From assembly GCF_002261345.1 (NCBI RefSeq), contig NZ_NEVT01000006.1, positions 992,001 through 1,056,000 of the forward strand: a DNA stretch of 64,000 bases, given 5' to 3'. Origin of the DNA: Bordetella genomosp. 2. Lineage in GTDB: Bacteria > Pseudomonadota > Gammaproteobacteria > Burkholderiales > Burkholderiaceae_B. The translations under genes and the position numbers were made by a program. Shown in pieces: positions 53,274 to 62,290 of this stretch (its first letter is position 1; each line of letters opens with the position of its first letter). The notes below the pieces were generated by a model. It ran no database searches, was not told where the DNA came from, and saw only the letters and a list, made by a program, of their open reading frames with translations.

Positions 53274-54485
53274 TCAATGGCCGGCTGGCGCGAGTTCGAC
53301 CTTGATCCAGCCGGGCTGCCGCGTGTCGAAGGCGCGGTAGGCGTCGATGGCGGACACCAGCGGCTCGCGCCGCGTCAGGATCGCCGCCGGGTCGATGGCC
53401 CCGGCCCGCACCAGGTCCACCAGCGCGGGAATGTACTTGCGGTGGTTGCAGTTGCCCATGCGGACCGTCAGGTTCTTGTTCATGGCCATGCCGATCGGGA
53501 AGATGCGGTCGGTGGGCGGATAGACCCCGATGATGGACAGCGTGCCCGCCTTGGCCAGCGCGCGCACCGACCAGTCCAGCGCCTGCGCCGGCGCGTCGCC
53601 GGGCTGCCACTGGCCCTTGCGGGGCTGGGCATGCGGCGCCAGTTCGCCGGCATCGCGCTCGTGGCCGGCGATGGCCGGGTCCGCCGCGGCCGGGCCGGCA
53701 TGGGCATGCACGGCGTCCACCCCCACCGCGTCGATGGCGCAGTCCACACCGATGCCGCCGGTCAGCCGCTTGATGGTCTCGACCGGGTCTTCCGCATTGA
53801 AATCGACCGTTTCCGCGCCCTGGGCGCGCGCCATCTCCAGCCGGTCCGGCACCGCATCGACGGCAAAGATGCGGCCGGCCCGCAGCAGCTTGGCCGAGGC
53901 GATGGCGAACTGCCCGACCGGCCCGCAGCCGAACACGGCCACGGTGTGGCCAGGCTTGATATCCGCGAGGTCGGCGCCGAAGTAGCCGGTGGGGAAGATA
54001 TCCGACAGCATGATGGCCTGCTCGTCGCTGACCTCGTCGGGGATGCGCACCAGGTTGACGTTGGCGTACGGCACGCGGGCTTTCTCCGCCTGCAGGCCGT
54101 CGAACGGGCCGGTCTGCCGGGGCCCGCCGTAGAAGGCCGTGCCGGCGTCCTTGCCGTTCGGATTGACAGTGTCGCACTGGGCGTAATAGCCGGCGCGGCA
54201 GTACGAGCAGAAGCCGCAGGCGATGGTCGACGGAATGATGACCCGGTCGCCGATATTGAAGTTGCGCACGCCCGCGCCCAGCCGCTCGATCACCCCGACC
54301 CCTTCGTGGCCCAGGATGGTGCCCGGCTTGACGCCCTCCATGGTGCCGCGGATGAAGTGCAGGTCGGTGCCGCAGATGGCGCTGGAAGTCAGGCGGACGA
54401 TGGCATCGGTCTCGTCCTGCAGGGACGGCTCCGGCACGTCGTCCAGCCGGATATCGCCGATGCCGTGGAATACAACCGCTTTCAT
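53274..54485 (-). CDS. Zinc-dependent alcohol dehydrogenase (formaldehyde-dehydrogenase-like MDR)
   Basis: A 403-residue MDR dehydrogenase. Catalytic zinc ligands Cys (ICGTDLHF) and GHEGVGVIE, structural zinc cysteines (CGFCSYCRAGYYAQC) and the nucleotide site (VFGCGPVGQFA) are in order. A roughly 50-residue insertion after the Rossmann fold (beginning IDAVGVDAVHAHAG) is typical of the glutathione-independent formaldehyde dehydrogenase-like subgroup. Substrate unknown. Confidence 0.9.
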   Translation of the reverse strand: MKAVVFHGIGDIRLDDVPEPSLQDETDAIVRLTSSAICGTDLHFIRGTMEGVKPGTILGHEGVGVIERLGAGVRNFNIGDRVIIPSTIACGFCSYCRAGYYAQCDTVNPNGKDAGTAFYGGPRQTGPFDGLQAEKARVPYANVNLVRIPDEVSDEQAIMLSDIFPTGYFGADLADIKPGHTVAVFGCGPVGQFAIASAKLLRAGRIFAVDAVPDRLEMARAQGAETVDFNAEDPVETIKRLTGGIGVDCAIDAVGVDAVHAHAGPAAADPAIAGHERDAGELAPHAQPRKGQWQPGDAPAQALDWSVRALAKAGTLSIIGVYPPTDRIFPIGMAMNKNLTVRMGNCNHRKYIPALVDLVRAGAIDPAAILTRREPLVSAIDAYRAFDTRQPGWIKVELAPAGH

Positions 54486-54643
54486 GACGCTCTCTCCTGT
54501 GGGAGTCCGGCCGGCGCGATCGCCTGGCGGCAATCGCGCAGTACGGCTGGACAGGCAATGGGAGCGTCGGTGGGCAGCAAGGTGCATGCCCGCCGGGATG
54601 GCGGCCGGGCCGCCGTGGCGGCTGGCGCGCGGCGCGCCGGCGA

Positions 54644-55948
54644 TTATTTCTGGGGGCTGTAATGCTTGCCGGCCGGCGCGGCCGGGGCGGCGCGGCGCGC
54701 CTGCACCGCGATCCATTGCGCCAGCAGCGCCGCGGCCGCGAAGGCCAGCCCGGCGCCCACCCACGGGCCCTGGCTGAGCCCGGCGTCGAGCAGCAGGCCG
54801 AAGGCCAGCGGCCCCAGGGCCGAACCGACGTCCATGCCCGAATACACCAGCCCATAGACCGACCCGGTGGCGCCCTTGGGCGTGACGCGCCGCACCAGCA
54901 TGTCGCGCGAGGGCGCGGCCACGCCGGAGCAGAAGCCGGCCACGCCCACCACGATGGCCGCCAGGCCGGCGGGCACCAGGCCGAGCGCCAGCACGACCAG
55001 TGTCAGGCCGGCCAGGATCAGCGCCACTGTCATGGTAAGTTCCGTGCGAGGGTTGGCCGACACCAGGAAGCCGCCGGCCGCCATGCCCAGCGCCGAAGCC
55101 ACCATATAGCCCGACAACGCCGAGCTGGCGACCACCTTGGAGAGGTCGTACAGCTGGCCCAGCAGCGGGATGGTGTAGTTCTGCACCGAGGACAGCGCGA
55201 TCGACGTGCAGGCGAAGAACAGGAAGGCTCCCCACAGCGCCGGCTTGGACAGCAAGGCGGCCAGCGTGGCCAGCACGCTTTCCTGGGACGCGGGGGCCGC
55301 CGGCGCCTTGGCCTGGGCGGCCCCGGGCGCCGCGGCCTCGGGCGCCGGGCCGCCCAACAGGTCGCGGCCCAGCACGGTCAGCAGCAGCACCAGCGCCACC
55401 AGCCCGGCGGCGCTGAAGGCCGCCACGCGCCAGTCGGCCAGCAGCGTGATGGATGTGATGAACACCGGCGTCAGGGCCCAGCCGAGATTGCCGGTCAGGC
55501 CATGCGTGCTGAAGGCATGGCCCAGGCGCGGCGCGCTGACGCGATGGTTCATGATGGAATAGTCGGCCGGATGGAACACCGAATTGCCGATGCCGCCGAC
55601 CACGGCGGCGGCCATCAGCATCGCGTAGCCGTTGGCCGAGCCGATCAGCACGCCGGACAGGACGAAGCAGGCCAGGCCGAACCACAGCACCGGGCGCGCG
55701 CCGACGCGGTCGACCACGAAGCCCGAAGACGCCTGGCCGATGCCCGACACCACGTAGAACGCCGACACCAGCAGGCCCAGCCGGGCAAAGTCGAGATCGA
55801 ACGCCGTGCCCAGCGACACATACAGGGACGGCAGCACCAATTGAAAGAAGTGCGACGAGGCGTGGGCAATGCCGATCAGCAGAATGGTGAGCCAGTCGCG
55901 GCGGCGCAGTTCGGGGGAATCGAGCGCGGCGGAATCTGCGGAATACAT
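54644..55948 (-). CDS. MFS transporter, Fsr (fosmidomycin-resistance)-like
   Basis: A 434-residue protein with 12 predicted helices in two halves and a charged, Ala-rich central loop (about 195-225). The N-terminal segment LLIGIAHASSHFFQLVLPSL and the loop VDRVGARPVLW fit the Fsr-like group of drug exporters. It stands alone, 158 bases upstream of the alcohol dehydrogenase gene on the same strand. Confidence 0.88.
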   Translation of the reverse strand: MYSADSAALDSPELRRRDWLTILLIGIAHASSHFFQLVLPSLYVSLGTAFDLDFARLGLLVSAFYVVSGIGQASSGFVVDRVGARPVLWFGLACFVLSGVLIGSANGYAMLMAAAVVGGIGNSVFHPADYSIMNHRVSAPRLGHAFSTHGLTGNLGWALTPVFITSITLLADWRVAAFSAAGLVALVLLLTVLGRDLLGGPAPEAAAPGAAQAKAPAAPASQESVLATLAALLSKPALWGAFLFFACTSIALSSVQNYTIPLLGQLYDLSKVVASSALSGYMVASALGMAAGGFLVSANPRTELTMTVALILAGLTLVVLALGLVPAGLAAIVVGVAGFCSGVAAPSRDMLVRRVTPKGATGSVYGLVYSGMDVGSALGPLAFGLLLDAGLSQGPWVGAGLAFAAAALLAQWIAVQARRAAPAAPAGKHYSPQK

Positions 55949-56026
55949 GTCTGCGACGGCCGACGGGCCGTGAAAGCGCGGGCGCCACCGGCCCGCTCGG
56001 TTGGACGGAAGGTCGGGACAGCCGGG

Positions 56027-56599
56027 TTACCGGGACTTCTCGCGGATGGCCGGCCAGGCGCGCTGCAGGTAATACAGCATCGACCAGACGGTCAGCACGG
56101 CCGCGATCAGGATCAGCACATCGCCCACCATCTTGCTGGACACGCCGAACAGCGGCTGGTTGTACAGCAGGCACGGAATGGCGACCATTTGCGCGGCGGT
56201 CTTGAACTTGCCGAGCCGGTGCACGGCCACGCTGGCGCTGGCGCCGATCTTGGCCATCCATTCGCGCAGGGCCGAAATGGTGATCTCGCGGCCGATGATG
56301 ATCAGCGAGATGAAGGCGTCGACCCGCCCCAGGTCGAGCAGCACGATCAGGGCGGCGCACACCATGAGCTTGTCGGCCACCGGATCGAGGAAGGCGCCGA
56401 AGGCCGAGGTCTGGTTCCAGCGGCGCGCCAGCCAGCCGTCGAACCAGTCGGTCAGGGCCGCGATGATGAAGGCCCAGGCGGCCAGGGTATCCCGGGCGGG
56501 CTCGGCCATCCAGGTGTCGGGGATGTAGAACAACCCGACCACCAGGGGGATCATGGCGATACGCAGCCACGTCAGGATGATAGGCACGTTGATTGGCAT
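56027..56599 (-). CDS. pgsA: CDP-diacylglycerol--glycerol-3-phosphate 3-phosphatidyltransferase
   Basis: A 190-residue membrane enzyme that makes phosphatidylglycerol phosphate. The CDP-alcohol phosphotransferase motif is complete: DWFDGWLARRW, then GAFLDPVADKLM. Four or more helices follow. It is 38 bases downstream of uvrC, as in many proteobacteria. Confidence 0.95.
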   Translation of the reverse strand: MPINVPIILTWLRIAMIPLVVGLFYIPDTWMAEPARDTLAAWAFIIAALTDWFDGWLARRWNQTSAFGAFLDPVADKLMVCAALIVLLDLGRVDAFISLIIIGREITISALREWMAKIGASASVAVHRLGKFKTAAQMVAIPCLLYNQPLFGVSSKMVGDVLILIAAVLTVWSMLYYLQRAWPAIREKSR

Positions 56600-56637
56600 A
56601 ATGAGCGTATGCTACATCACTGGCGGAAAAATCTCCG

Positions 56638-58467
56638 TCATCCGCGCAGGGCCTCGTAGATGCGCTCGGCCAGCTCGTGGGAAATGCCGTCCACCGAGGC
56701 CAGGTCCTCGATGCTGGCCGAAGCCACTCCCGAGAACCCGCCGAAGCGCGCCAGCAGCCTCTGGCGCCGGCGCGCCCCGACCCCTTCGATTTCCTCCAGG
56801 CGCGACACATTGCGCGTCTTGGCGCGGCGCGCCCGCATGCCGGTGATGGCGAAGCGGTGCGCTTCGTCGCGCACCTGGGCGATCAGCATCAGCGCGGCCG
56901 ACTCGCCGCCCAGCGCCACCGGCGGCCGCCCGTCGGCGAAGACCAGCGTTTCCAGGCCGACCTTGCGCCCTTCCCCCTTGGCCACGCCCACCAGGGTCTG
57001 GATGTCCAGGCCCAGTTCGGCGAACACTTGCCGCGCCACTTCCACCTGCCCCTTGCCGCCGTCGATCAGCACCAGCCCGGGCATGGGCGCCTCGCCGTCG
57101 GCCACCTTGCCGAAGCGGCGGGTCAGCACCTGGCGCATGGCGGCGTAATCGTCGCCCGGCGTGATACCGGCGATGTTGTAGCGCCGGTACAGCGAAGGCT
57201 GCATGTCGTGGTGCTGGAACACCACGCACGACGCCTGGGTGGCTTCGCCGGCCGTGTGGCTGATGTCGAAGCATTCGATGCGCAGCGCATCCAGCGCGGC
57301 CTCGTCGGTGTCCAGGTCGAGCGTCTCGGCCAGCGCCAGCGTGCGGGCCGCGCGCGCGCCGGATTCGGTCAGCGCCCGGGCCAGCGCCAGCTCGGCGTTC
57401 TTGGCCGCCTGCTCGAGCCAGGCGCGCCGCGCGCCCTGCGGCCGGGTCAGCACGCGCGCGGGACGCGTGCCGGACTGCTCGGCCAGCAGGCCCATCAGCC
57501 CGGCATCGGGCAACGCATGGGTACAGACCAGCACCGGCGGCAGGAGGTTGTCGGTGTAGTGCTGGGCGACGAAGGCCTCGAGCACCTGCGGCGCCTCCTG
57601 GCCGTCGACGTGCACCGGGAAGAACGGCTTGTCGCCCAGGTGGCGGCCGCCGCGCACCATGGCCAGGTTCACGCACACCTTGCCGCCGGCCGACGCCACC
57701 GCGATGACGTCGGTGTCCTCGCCGCTGGCTTCCTCCATGGTTTGCTGGTGCAGCACGCGCGCCAGCGACCCCATCTGGTCGCGCAATGCGGCGGCCTCTT
57801 CGAAGCGCAGCTCGCTGGAAGCCTGCAGCATGCGCTGCTCGATCTCGCCCATGACCTCGCGCGCCTCGCCGTTCAGGAAACGCGCCGCGCGCCCGACGTC
57901 GCTGGCATAGTCGGCGGCGCCGATGGCGCCCACGCAGGGGGCCGAACAGCGGCCGATCTGGTGCAGCAGGCAGGGCCGCGACCGGTTGGCGAACACCGTG
58001 TCCTCGCAAGTGCGCAGGCGGAATACTTTCTGCAGGATCTGGATCGTCTCGCGCACCGCCCATGCGTTGGGAAACGGGCCGAAGAACTGGCCGCGCTTGT
58101 TGGTGCTGCCGCGGTAGTAGGCGATGCGCGGCCATTCATGCCCGGTGATCAGCAGGTACGGATATGACTTGTCGTCGCGGAACAGGATGTTGTAGCGCGG
58201 CCGCAGGCTCTTGATGAGGTTGTTCTCGAGCAGCAGCGCCTCGGCCTCGGAGCGCGTCACCGTGACCTCGACGCGCGCCACCTTCGCCACCATCTGGGCG
58301 ATGCGCGGGCTGGCGAGGTTCTTCTGGAAATACGACGAGACGCGCTTTTTGAGGTCGCGCGCCTTGCCTACATACATGACCTCGCCGTCGGCATCCAGGT
58401 GGCGATATACCCCCGGCAGGTGCGGCAGGTCAGCCAGGAACGATTTGAGATTGAATTCGTCGGGCAT
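56638..58467 (-). CDS. uvrC: Excinuclease ABC subunit C
   Basis: A 609-residue repair nuclease. The GIY-YIG domain ([20 protein letters not shown]) makes the 3' cut, a UVR motif follows near residue 210, the RNase H-like domain makes the 5' cut ([17 protein letters not shown]) and helix-hairpin-helix repeats end the protein ([18 protein letters not shown]). Its start lies 38 bases inside the end of nagZ. Confidence 0.96.
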   Translation of the reverse strand: MPDEFNLKSFLADLPHLPGVYRHLDADGEVMYVGKARDLKKRVSSYFQKNLASPRIAQMVAKVARVEVTVTRSEAEALLLENNLIKSLRPRYNILFRDDKSYPYLLITGHEWPRIAYYRGSTNKRGQFFGPFPNAWAVRETIQILQKVFRLRTCEDTVFANRSRPCLLHQIGRCSAPCVGAIGAADYASDVGRAARFLNGEAREVMGEIEQRMLQASSELRFEEAAALRDQMGSLARVLHQQTMEEASGEDTDVIAVASAGGKVCVNLAMVRGGRHLGDKPFFPVHVDGQEAPQVLEAFVAQHYTDNLLPPVLVCTHALPDAGLMGLLAEQSGTRPARVLTRPQGARRAWLEQAAKNAELALARALTESGARAARTLALAETLDLDTDEAALDALRIECFDISHTAGEATQASCVVFQHHDMQPSLYRRYNIAGITPGDDYAAMRQVLTRRFGKVADGEAPMPGLVLIDGGKGQVEVARQVFAELGLDIQTLVGVAKGEGRKVGLETLVFADGRPPVALGGESAALMLIAQVRDEAHRFAITGMRARRAKTRNVSRLEEIEGVGARRRQRLLARFGGFSGVASASIEDLASVDGISHELAERIYEALRG

Positions 58468-59485
58468 GCTGGTAGCGGCTCTCGGCCTGCAGGGTGTCCC
58501 AGTCGGGCGCGGCGAAGCGCGGCATCAGGCGGCGGATGCGCGCCACCGACTCGGCCGGATGGTCGACCTCCAGGCGGGACAGCAGGTCGTCGGCCAGGTC
58601 GGGCCGGTTGCACACCAGCACCATGTCGCAGCCCGCCCCCAGCGCGGCCTGGGCGCGCGCCAGGATGTCGCCGGCCACGGCGGCTCCTTCCATGGTGAGG
58701 TCGTCGGAGAACACCACGCCATCGTAGCCGAGGCGGCCGCGCAGGATCTCCTGGACCCAGCGCCGCGAGAACCCGGCGGGCTGCTTGTCGACCTTGGGAT
58801 AAATGACATGCGCCGGCATCACCGCCGGCAGCACCGCGTCGCCCAGCCAGGCATAGGGCGCGGCGTCGTCCTTCAGGATGCGTTCGAGCGAGCGCGGATC
58901 GACCGGGATCTCGTGGTGCGAATCGGCGCCCACGAAACCGTGGCCGGGGAAATGCTTGCCGCAGGCGGCCATGCCGGCTTGCGCCAGGCCCTGCGCCAGG
59001 GCACGCGCCAGCATCGCCACCACGCGCGGATCACGGTGGAAGGCGCGGCTGCCGATCACCTGGCTGACGCCGTAGTCCAGGTCGAGCACCGGCGTGAAGC
59101 TGAGGTCGACGCCGCAGGCGCGCAGTTCGGCGGCCAGCACATAGCCGGCCTCGGTAGCCATGCGCATGGCGGCCAGCGGGTCGCGGTCCCAGACCTTGCC
59201 CAGCGCCTGCATGGCCGGCAGCGGGGTGAAGCCGTCGTCGCGGAAGCGCTGCACGCGGCCGCCCTCGTGGTCGACCGCGATCAGCAGCGGCTCGCCGCGG
59301 GCGCGGTGGATCTTGCGCGTGAGCTCGCACAGCTGGCGGCGGTTCTCGAAGTTGCGCGCGAACAGGATCACGCCGCCCACCAGCGGATGCCGCAGGCGCT
59401 GCTTTTCTTCCTTGGTGAGCCGGGTGCCGGCCACGTCGACCATGACCGGGCCCGGCGGCAGCGACGCTTTGTGTTTCTTGGCCAT
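58430..59485 (-). CDS. nagZ: Beta-N-acetylhexosaminidase NagZ
   Basis: A 351-residue cytosolic GH3 enzyme of peptidoglycan recycling that removes GlcNAc from anhydro-muropeptides. The His/Asp dyad loop [20 protein letters not shown] and the nucleophile region [13 protein letters not shown] are visible. It overlaps uvrC by 38 bases and follows acpS after 42 bases. Confidence 0.95.
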   Translation of the reverse strand: MAKKHKASLPPGPVMVDVAGTRLTKEEKQRLRHPLVGGVILFARNFENRRQLCELTRKIHRARGEPLLIAVDHEGGRVQRFRDDGFTPLPAMQALGKVWDRDPLAAMRMATEAGYVLAAELRACGVDLSFTPVLDLDYGVSQVIGSRAFHRDPRVVAMLARALAQGLAQAGMAACGKHFPGHGFVGADSHHEIPVDPRSLERILKDDAAPYAWLGDAVLPAVMPAHVIYPKVDKQPAGFSRRWVQEILRGRLGYDGVVFSDDLTMEGAAVAGDILARAQAALGAGCDMVLVCNRPDLADDLLSRLEVDHPAESVARIRRLMPRFAAPDWDTLQAESRYQHARRIQSQIVPG

Positions 59486-59527
59486 ACGGATTTGTCCTTT
59501 GATGTCCGGAAAGACGCCCGGCCCGCT

Positions 59528-59965
59528 TCAGGGCTTGCGCTCGACCACCACATAGGCGGCCGCGAGGTCGGATTCGTCGGTGATGGAAACATGGGCGGCG
59601 CCGAAGCGCGGCGCATACCATTCGAGCAGGCTGGGCGCGATCACCAGCACCGGGCGCCCGCCCGGGGCATTGAGCGTCTGCACCCGGGTCCAGGTCATGG
59701 GCATGCGCATGCCCAGCCCGATGGCCTTGGAGAAGGCTTCCTTGGCGGCGAAGCGGGTGGCCAGGAAGCGCACCCCGCGCGCCGCGTCGCGCGCGCGCCG
59801 GGCGTGGAATTTCTGCAGTTCCTCGGGGCCGAGGATCTTCTCGGCGAAGCGGTCGCCGTGGCGCGCCAGGGCGCGCTCGACCCGGTCGATGCGCAGCAGG
59901 TCCATGCCGATGCCGGCGATGCCGCCGGCAGGCGTCGGGATCGGAGGGACGGAGGTATCGGACAT
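59528..59965 (-). CDS. acpS: Holo-[acyl-carrier-protein] synthase
   Basis: A 145-residue phosphopantetheinyl transferase of the AcpS type. The metal-binding [12 protein letters not shown] and the [18 protein letters not shown] motif are present. It activates ACP for fatty acid synthesis. The ATG at 59965 is chosen over a longer frame to 60004. A Pro-rich stretch of about 15 residues precedes the conserved core. Confidence 0.94.
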   Translation of the reverse strand: MSDTSVPPIPTPAGGIAGIGMDLLRIDRVERALARHGDRFAEKILGPEELQKFHARRARDAARGVRFLATRFAAKEAFSKAIGLGMRMPMTWTRVQTLNAPGGRPVLVIAPSLLEWYAPRFGAAHVSITDESDLAAAYVVVERKP

Positions 59966-60050
59966 CGGCAGTGGAGCGGGCGCGGCGTGGGGGTCGCGGG
60001 GCAACGGCGCCCCGTACCCGGAATGATACGCGACCGCGCGGACGGGCGTG

Positions 60051-60791
60051 TCAGCGGCCGCGCAGCGCCTGGCCGCGCGCCTGCACCATCAGCGCCTTCA
60101 TGTCGCGCACGGCCTTTTCCCAGCCGTCGAACACGGCCTGGGCGACGATGGCATGGCCGATGTTGAGCTCGGCGATGCCGTCCAGCGCGGCGATCGGCGC
60201 CACGTTGCCGTAATGCAGGCCGTGGCCCGCATTGACGCGCATGCCGTGGCGCAGCCCTTCGGCCAGCGCCGCGCGCAGCCGGTCGAGCTCGCGCGCGACC
60301 TGCTCGCCTTCAGCCTCGGCATACGCCCCGGTGTGCAATTCGATGACGGGCGCGCCGGCCTGGGCGGCCGCCTGGATCTGGGCCGGCTCCGGGTCGATGA
60401 ACAGCGACACCCGGATGCCGGCGTCGCGCAGCCGGGCCACCGCCGCGCTGACGTCCGGCAAGGCGCCGACCACGTCCAGCCCCCCTTCGGTGGTGAGCTC
60501 GGTGCGCTTCTCGGGCACCAGGCAGACATCGCTGGGCCGCACCGCGCAGGCAATGTCGAGCATTTCCGGGGTGATGGCGCATTCCAGGTTCATGCGGGTG
60601 CGCAGCACCGGGCGAATGGCATGCACGTCGGCATCCTGGATGTGCCGGCGATCCTCGCGCAGGTGCAGCGTGATCAGGTCCGCCCCGGCGTCTTCGGCGC
60701 GCAGCGCGGCGGCCACCGGATCGGGATAACTCGTGTGACGCTGCTGGCGCAGCGTCGCCACGTGGTCGATATTGACGCCCAGCTCAATCAT
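60051..60791 (-). CDS. pdxJ: Pyridoxine 5'-phosphate synthase
   Basis: A 246-residue TIM-barrel enzyme that joins 1-deoxyxylulose 5-phosphate and 3-amino-2-oxopropyl phosphate. The N-terminus [16 protein letters not shown] and [17 protein letters not shown] are diagnostic. Its start overlaps the stop of the efflux outer-membrane gene by four bases. Confidence 0.96.
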   Translation of the reverse strand: MIELGVNIDHVATLRQQRHTSYPDPVAAALRAEDAGADLITLHLREDRRHIQDADVHAIRPVLRTRMNLECAITPEMLDIACAVRPSDVCLVPEKRTELTTEGGLDVVGALPDVSAAVARLRDAGIRVSLFIDPEPAQIQAAAQAGAPVIELHTGAYAEAEGEQVARELDRLRAALAEGLRHGMRVNAGHGLHYGNVAPIAALDGIAELNIGHAIVAQAVFDGWEKAVRDMKALMVQARGQALRGR

Positions 60792-62290
60792 GGTGCTTTT
60801 GCGGATGATACCTGCGTGACTTCGTTCCAGCCGCCGCCCAGGGCCTTGTACAGCTCCACGCGGTTGTTCAGTGCCTCCAGGCCCGCCTGCACCAGCGACA
60901 GCTGGGCGCTGAAGAAATCGACCTGCGCCGTCTGCACTTGCAGGAAGCTGTCGACGCCGCCCTGATAGCGCAGGGTGGACAGCTCCAGCGTGCGGGCGGT
61001 GGAGGTCTGCAGCGAACGCAGCGCATCGAGCTGCGCGCCGTAGGTGGCCTCGCCCGCCAGCGCGTCCGAGACTTCGCGGAAGGCCTGCTGGATAGTCTGC
61101 TCGTACTGCGCCACCGCGATGTTGTCGCGCGCCCTGGCCAGGTTCAGCCCCTCGCGGATGCTGCCGCCGGCGAAGATCGGCGTGGTGATCGACGGCGTGA
61201 AATTCCAGGCGCGCTGGCTGCCTTCGAACAGCGAGCCCAGCGAGGTGCTCGCCACGCCCAGCATGCCGGTCAGCGAGATGGTCGGGAAGAACGCCGCGCG
61301 CGCGGCGCCGATATTGGCATTGGCCGACTTGAGCTGGTTCTCGGCGGCCATGATGTCCGGACGGCGCTCGAGCAGGTCCGACGGCAGGCCGGCCGGCACC
61401 GAGGCCAGCAGCTGGTCGCGGCCGAACTCGGCGGGCGGCGGCAAGTCCGCCGGCAACGGCGCGCCCACCAGCACGGTCAGCGCATTGATGGACTGGGCGC
61501 GCACCCGCGCCAGTTGCGCCAGGTCGGCCGAGGCCGAGTCGAGCAGGCCCTTGGCCTGGTTCAGGTCGAGTTCCGACGCCACGCCGCCGTCGAAGCGGCG
61601 CTTGACCAGGTCGTAGGACTCCTGGCGCGAAGCCAGCGTCTTGCGGGTCAGGTCGAGCTGGACCTCGGCGGCGCGCTGCGTGAAGTAGGCCTGCGCCACC
61701 GCGCCCACCAGGGTGATGTGCACGCTGCGCTGCGATTGCTCGGTGGCCAGGTACTGCTGGTAGGCCGCCTCGGACAGGCTGCGCAGCCGGCCAAACAGGT
61801 CGATCTCGAAGGTGGTCAGGCCGATGCCGGCCTGGAACGTGTTGCCGACCGTATCCGAGCCTGTGGGGCTCATGTTAGCCGGCGTGCGCTGCCGCGTGCC
61901 GTCGATGCCCGCGCCGATGCTGGGCCACTGCGCGCCGCGCTGCACGCCGTACTGGGCGCGCGCCTCTTCGACGCGCTGCACGGCGATGCGCAGGTCGCGG
62001 TTGTTGACCAGCGCCAGTTCGATCAGCTTCTGCAGGCGCGGATCGCGGAAGAACTCGCGCCAGCCGATATCGGCCGCCGGCACCGCAGCCGCCGGCGCCA
62101 CCGCGGCGGCAGGCTGTTCGGACAGCGAGGCCGGCGTGTCGTAGGCGCCGTACTGGACCTTCGGCTGGGCCGGCCAGTCGGCCGACACCGGCGCCTCGGG
62201 ACGGTGGTAGTCCGGCGCCAGCGAGCAACCGGCCAGGGCCGTGGCCACGCACAGCGACAGCGCGGTTCGTTTGTACATCAGGGCGGTCAT
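60788..62290 (-). CDS. Outer-membrane efflux lipoprotein of RND pump (OprM/NodT family)
   Basis: A 500-residue TolC-like channel. A lipobox ([11 protein letters not shown]) at the end of the signal indicates an outer-membrane lipoprotein. Two outer_membrane_efflux repeats follow, with coiled-coil helices and SRTYQ-type strands. It overlaps the RND gene by four bases and pdxJ by four bases, so pump, channel and vitamin B6 enzyme are translationally chained. Confidence 0.93.
   Translation of the reverse strand: MTALMYKRTALSLCVATALAGCSLAPDYHRPEAPVSADWPAQPKVQYGAYDTPASLSEQPAAAVAPAAAVPAADIGWREFFRDPRLQKLIELALVNNRDLRIAVQRVEEARAQYGVQRGAQWPSIGAGIDGTRQRTPANMSPTGSDTVGNTFQAGIGLTTFEIDLFGRLRSLSEAAYQQYLATEQSQRSVHITLVGAVAQAYFTQRAAEVQLDLTRKTLASRQESYDLVKRRFDGGVASELDLNQAKGLLDSASADLAQLARVRAQSINALTVLVGAPLPADLPPPAEFGRDQLLASVPAGLPSDLLERRPDIMAAENQLKSANANIGAARAAFFPTISLTGMLGVASTSLGSLFEGSQRAWNFTPSITTPIFAGGSIREGLNLARARDNIAVAQYEQTIQQAFREVSDALAGEATYGAQLDALRSLQTSTARTLELSTLRYQGGVDSFLQVQTAQVDFFSAQLSLVQAGLEALNNRVELYKALGGGWNEVTQVSSAKAP

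Noticed and set aside
54486-56810. Very long upstream extension of the alcohol dehydrogenase frame
   Set aside because: It is open only because of G+C-rich codon structure opposite and beside the MFS, pgsA and uvrC genes; its composition is Arg/Gly/Ala-rich without family similarity.
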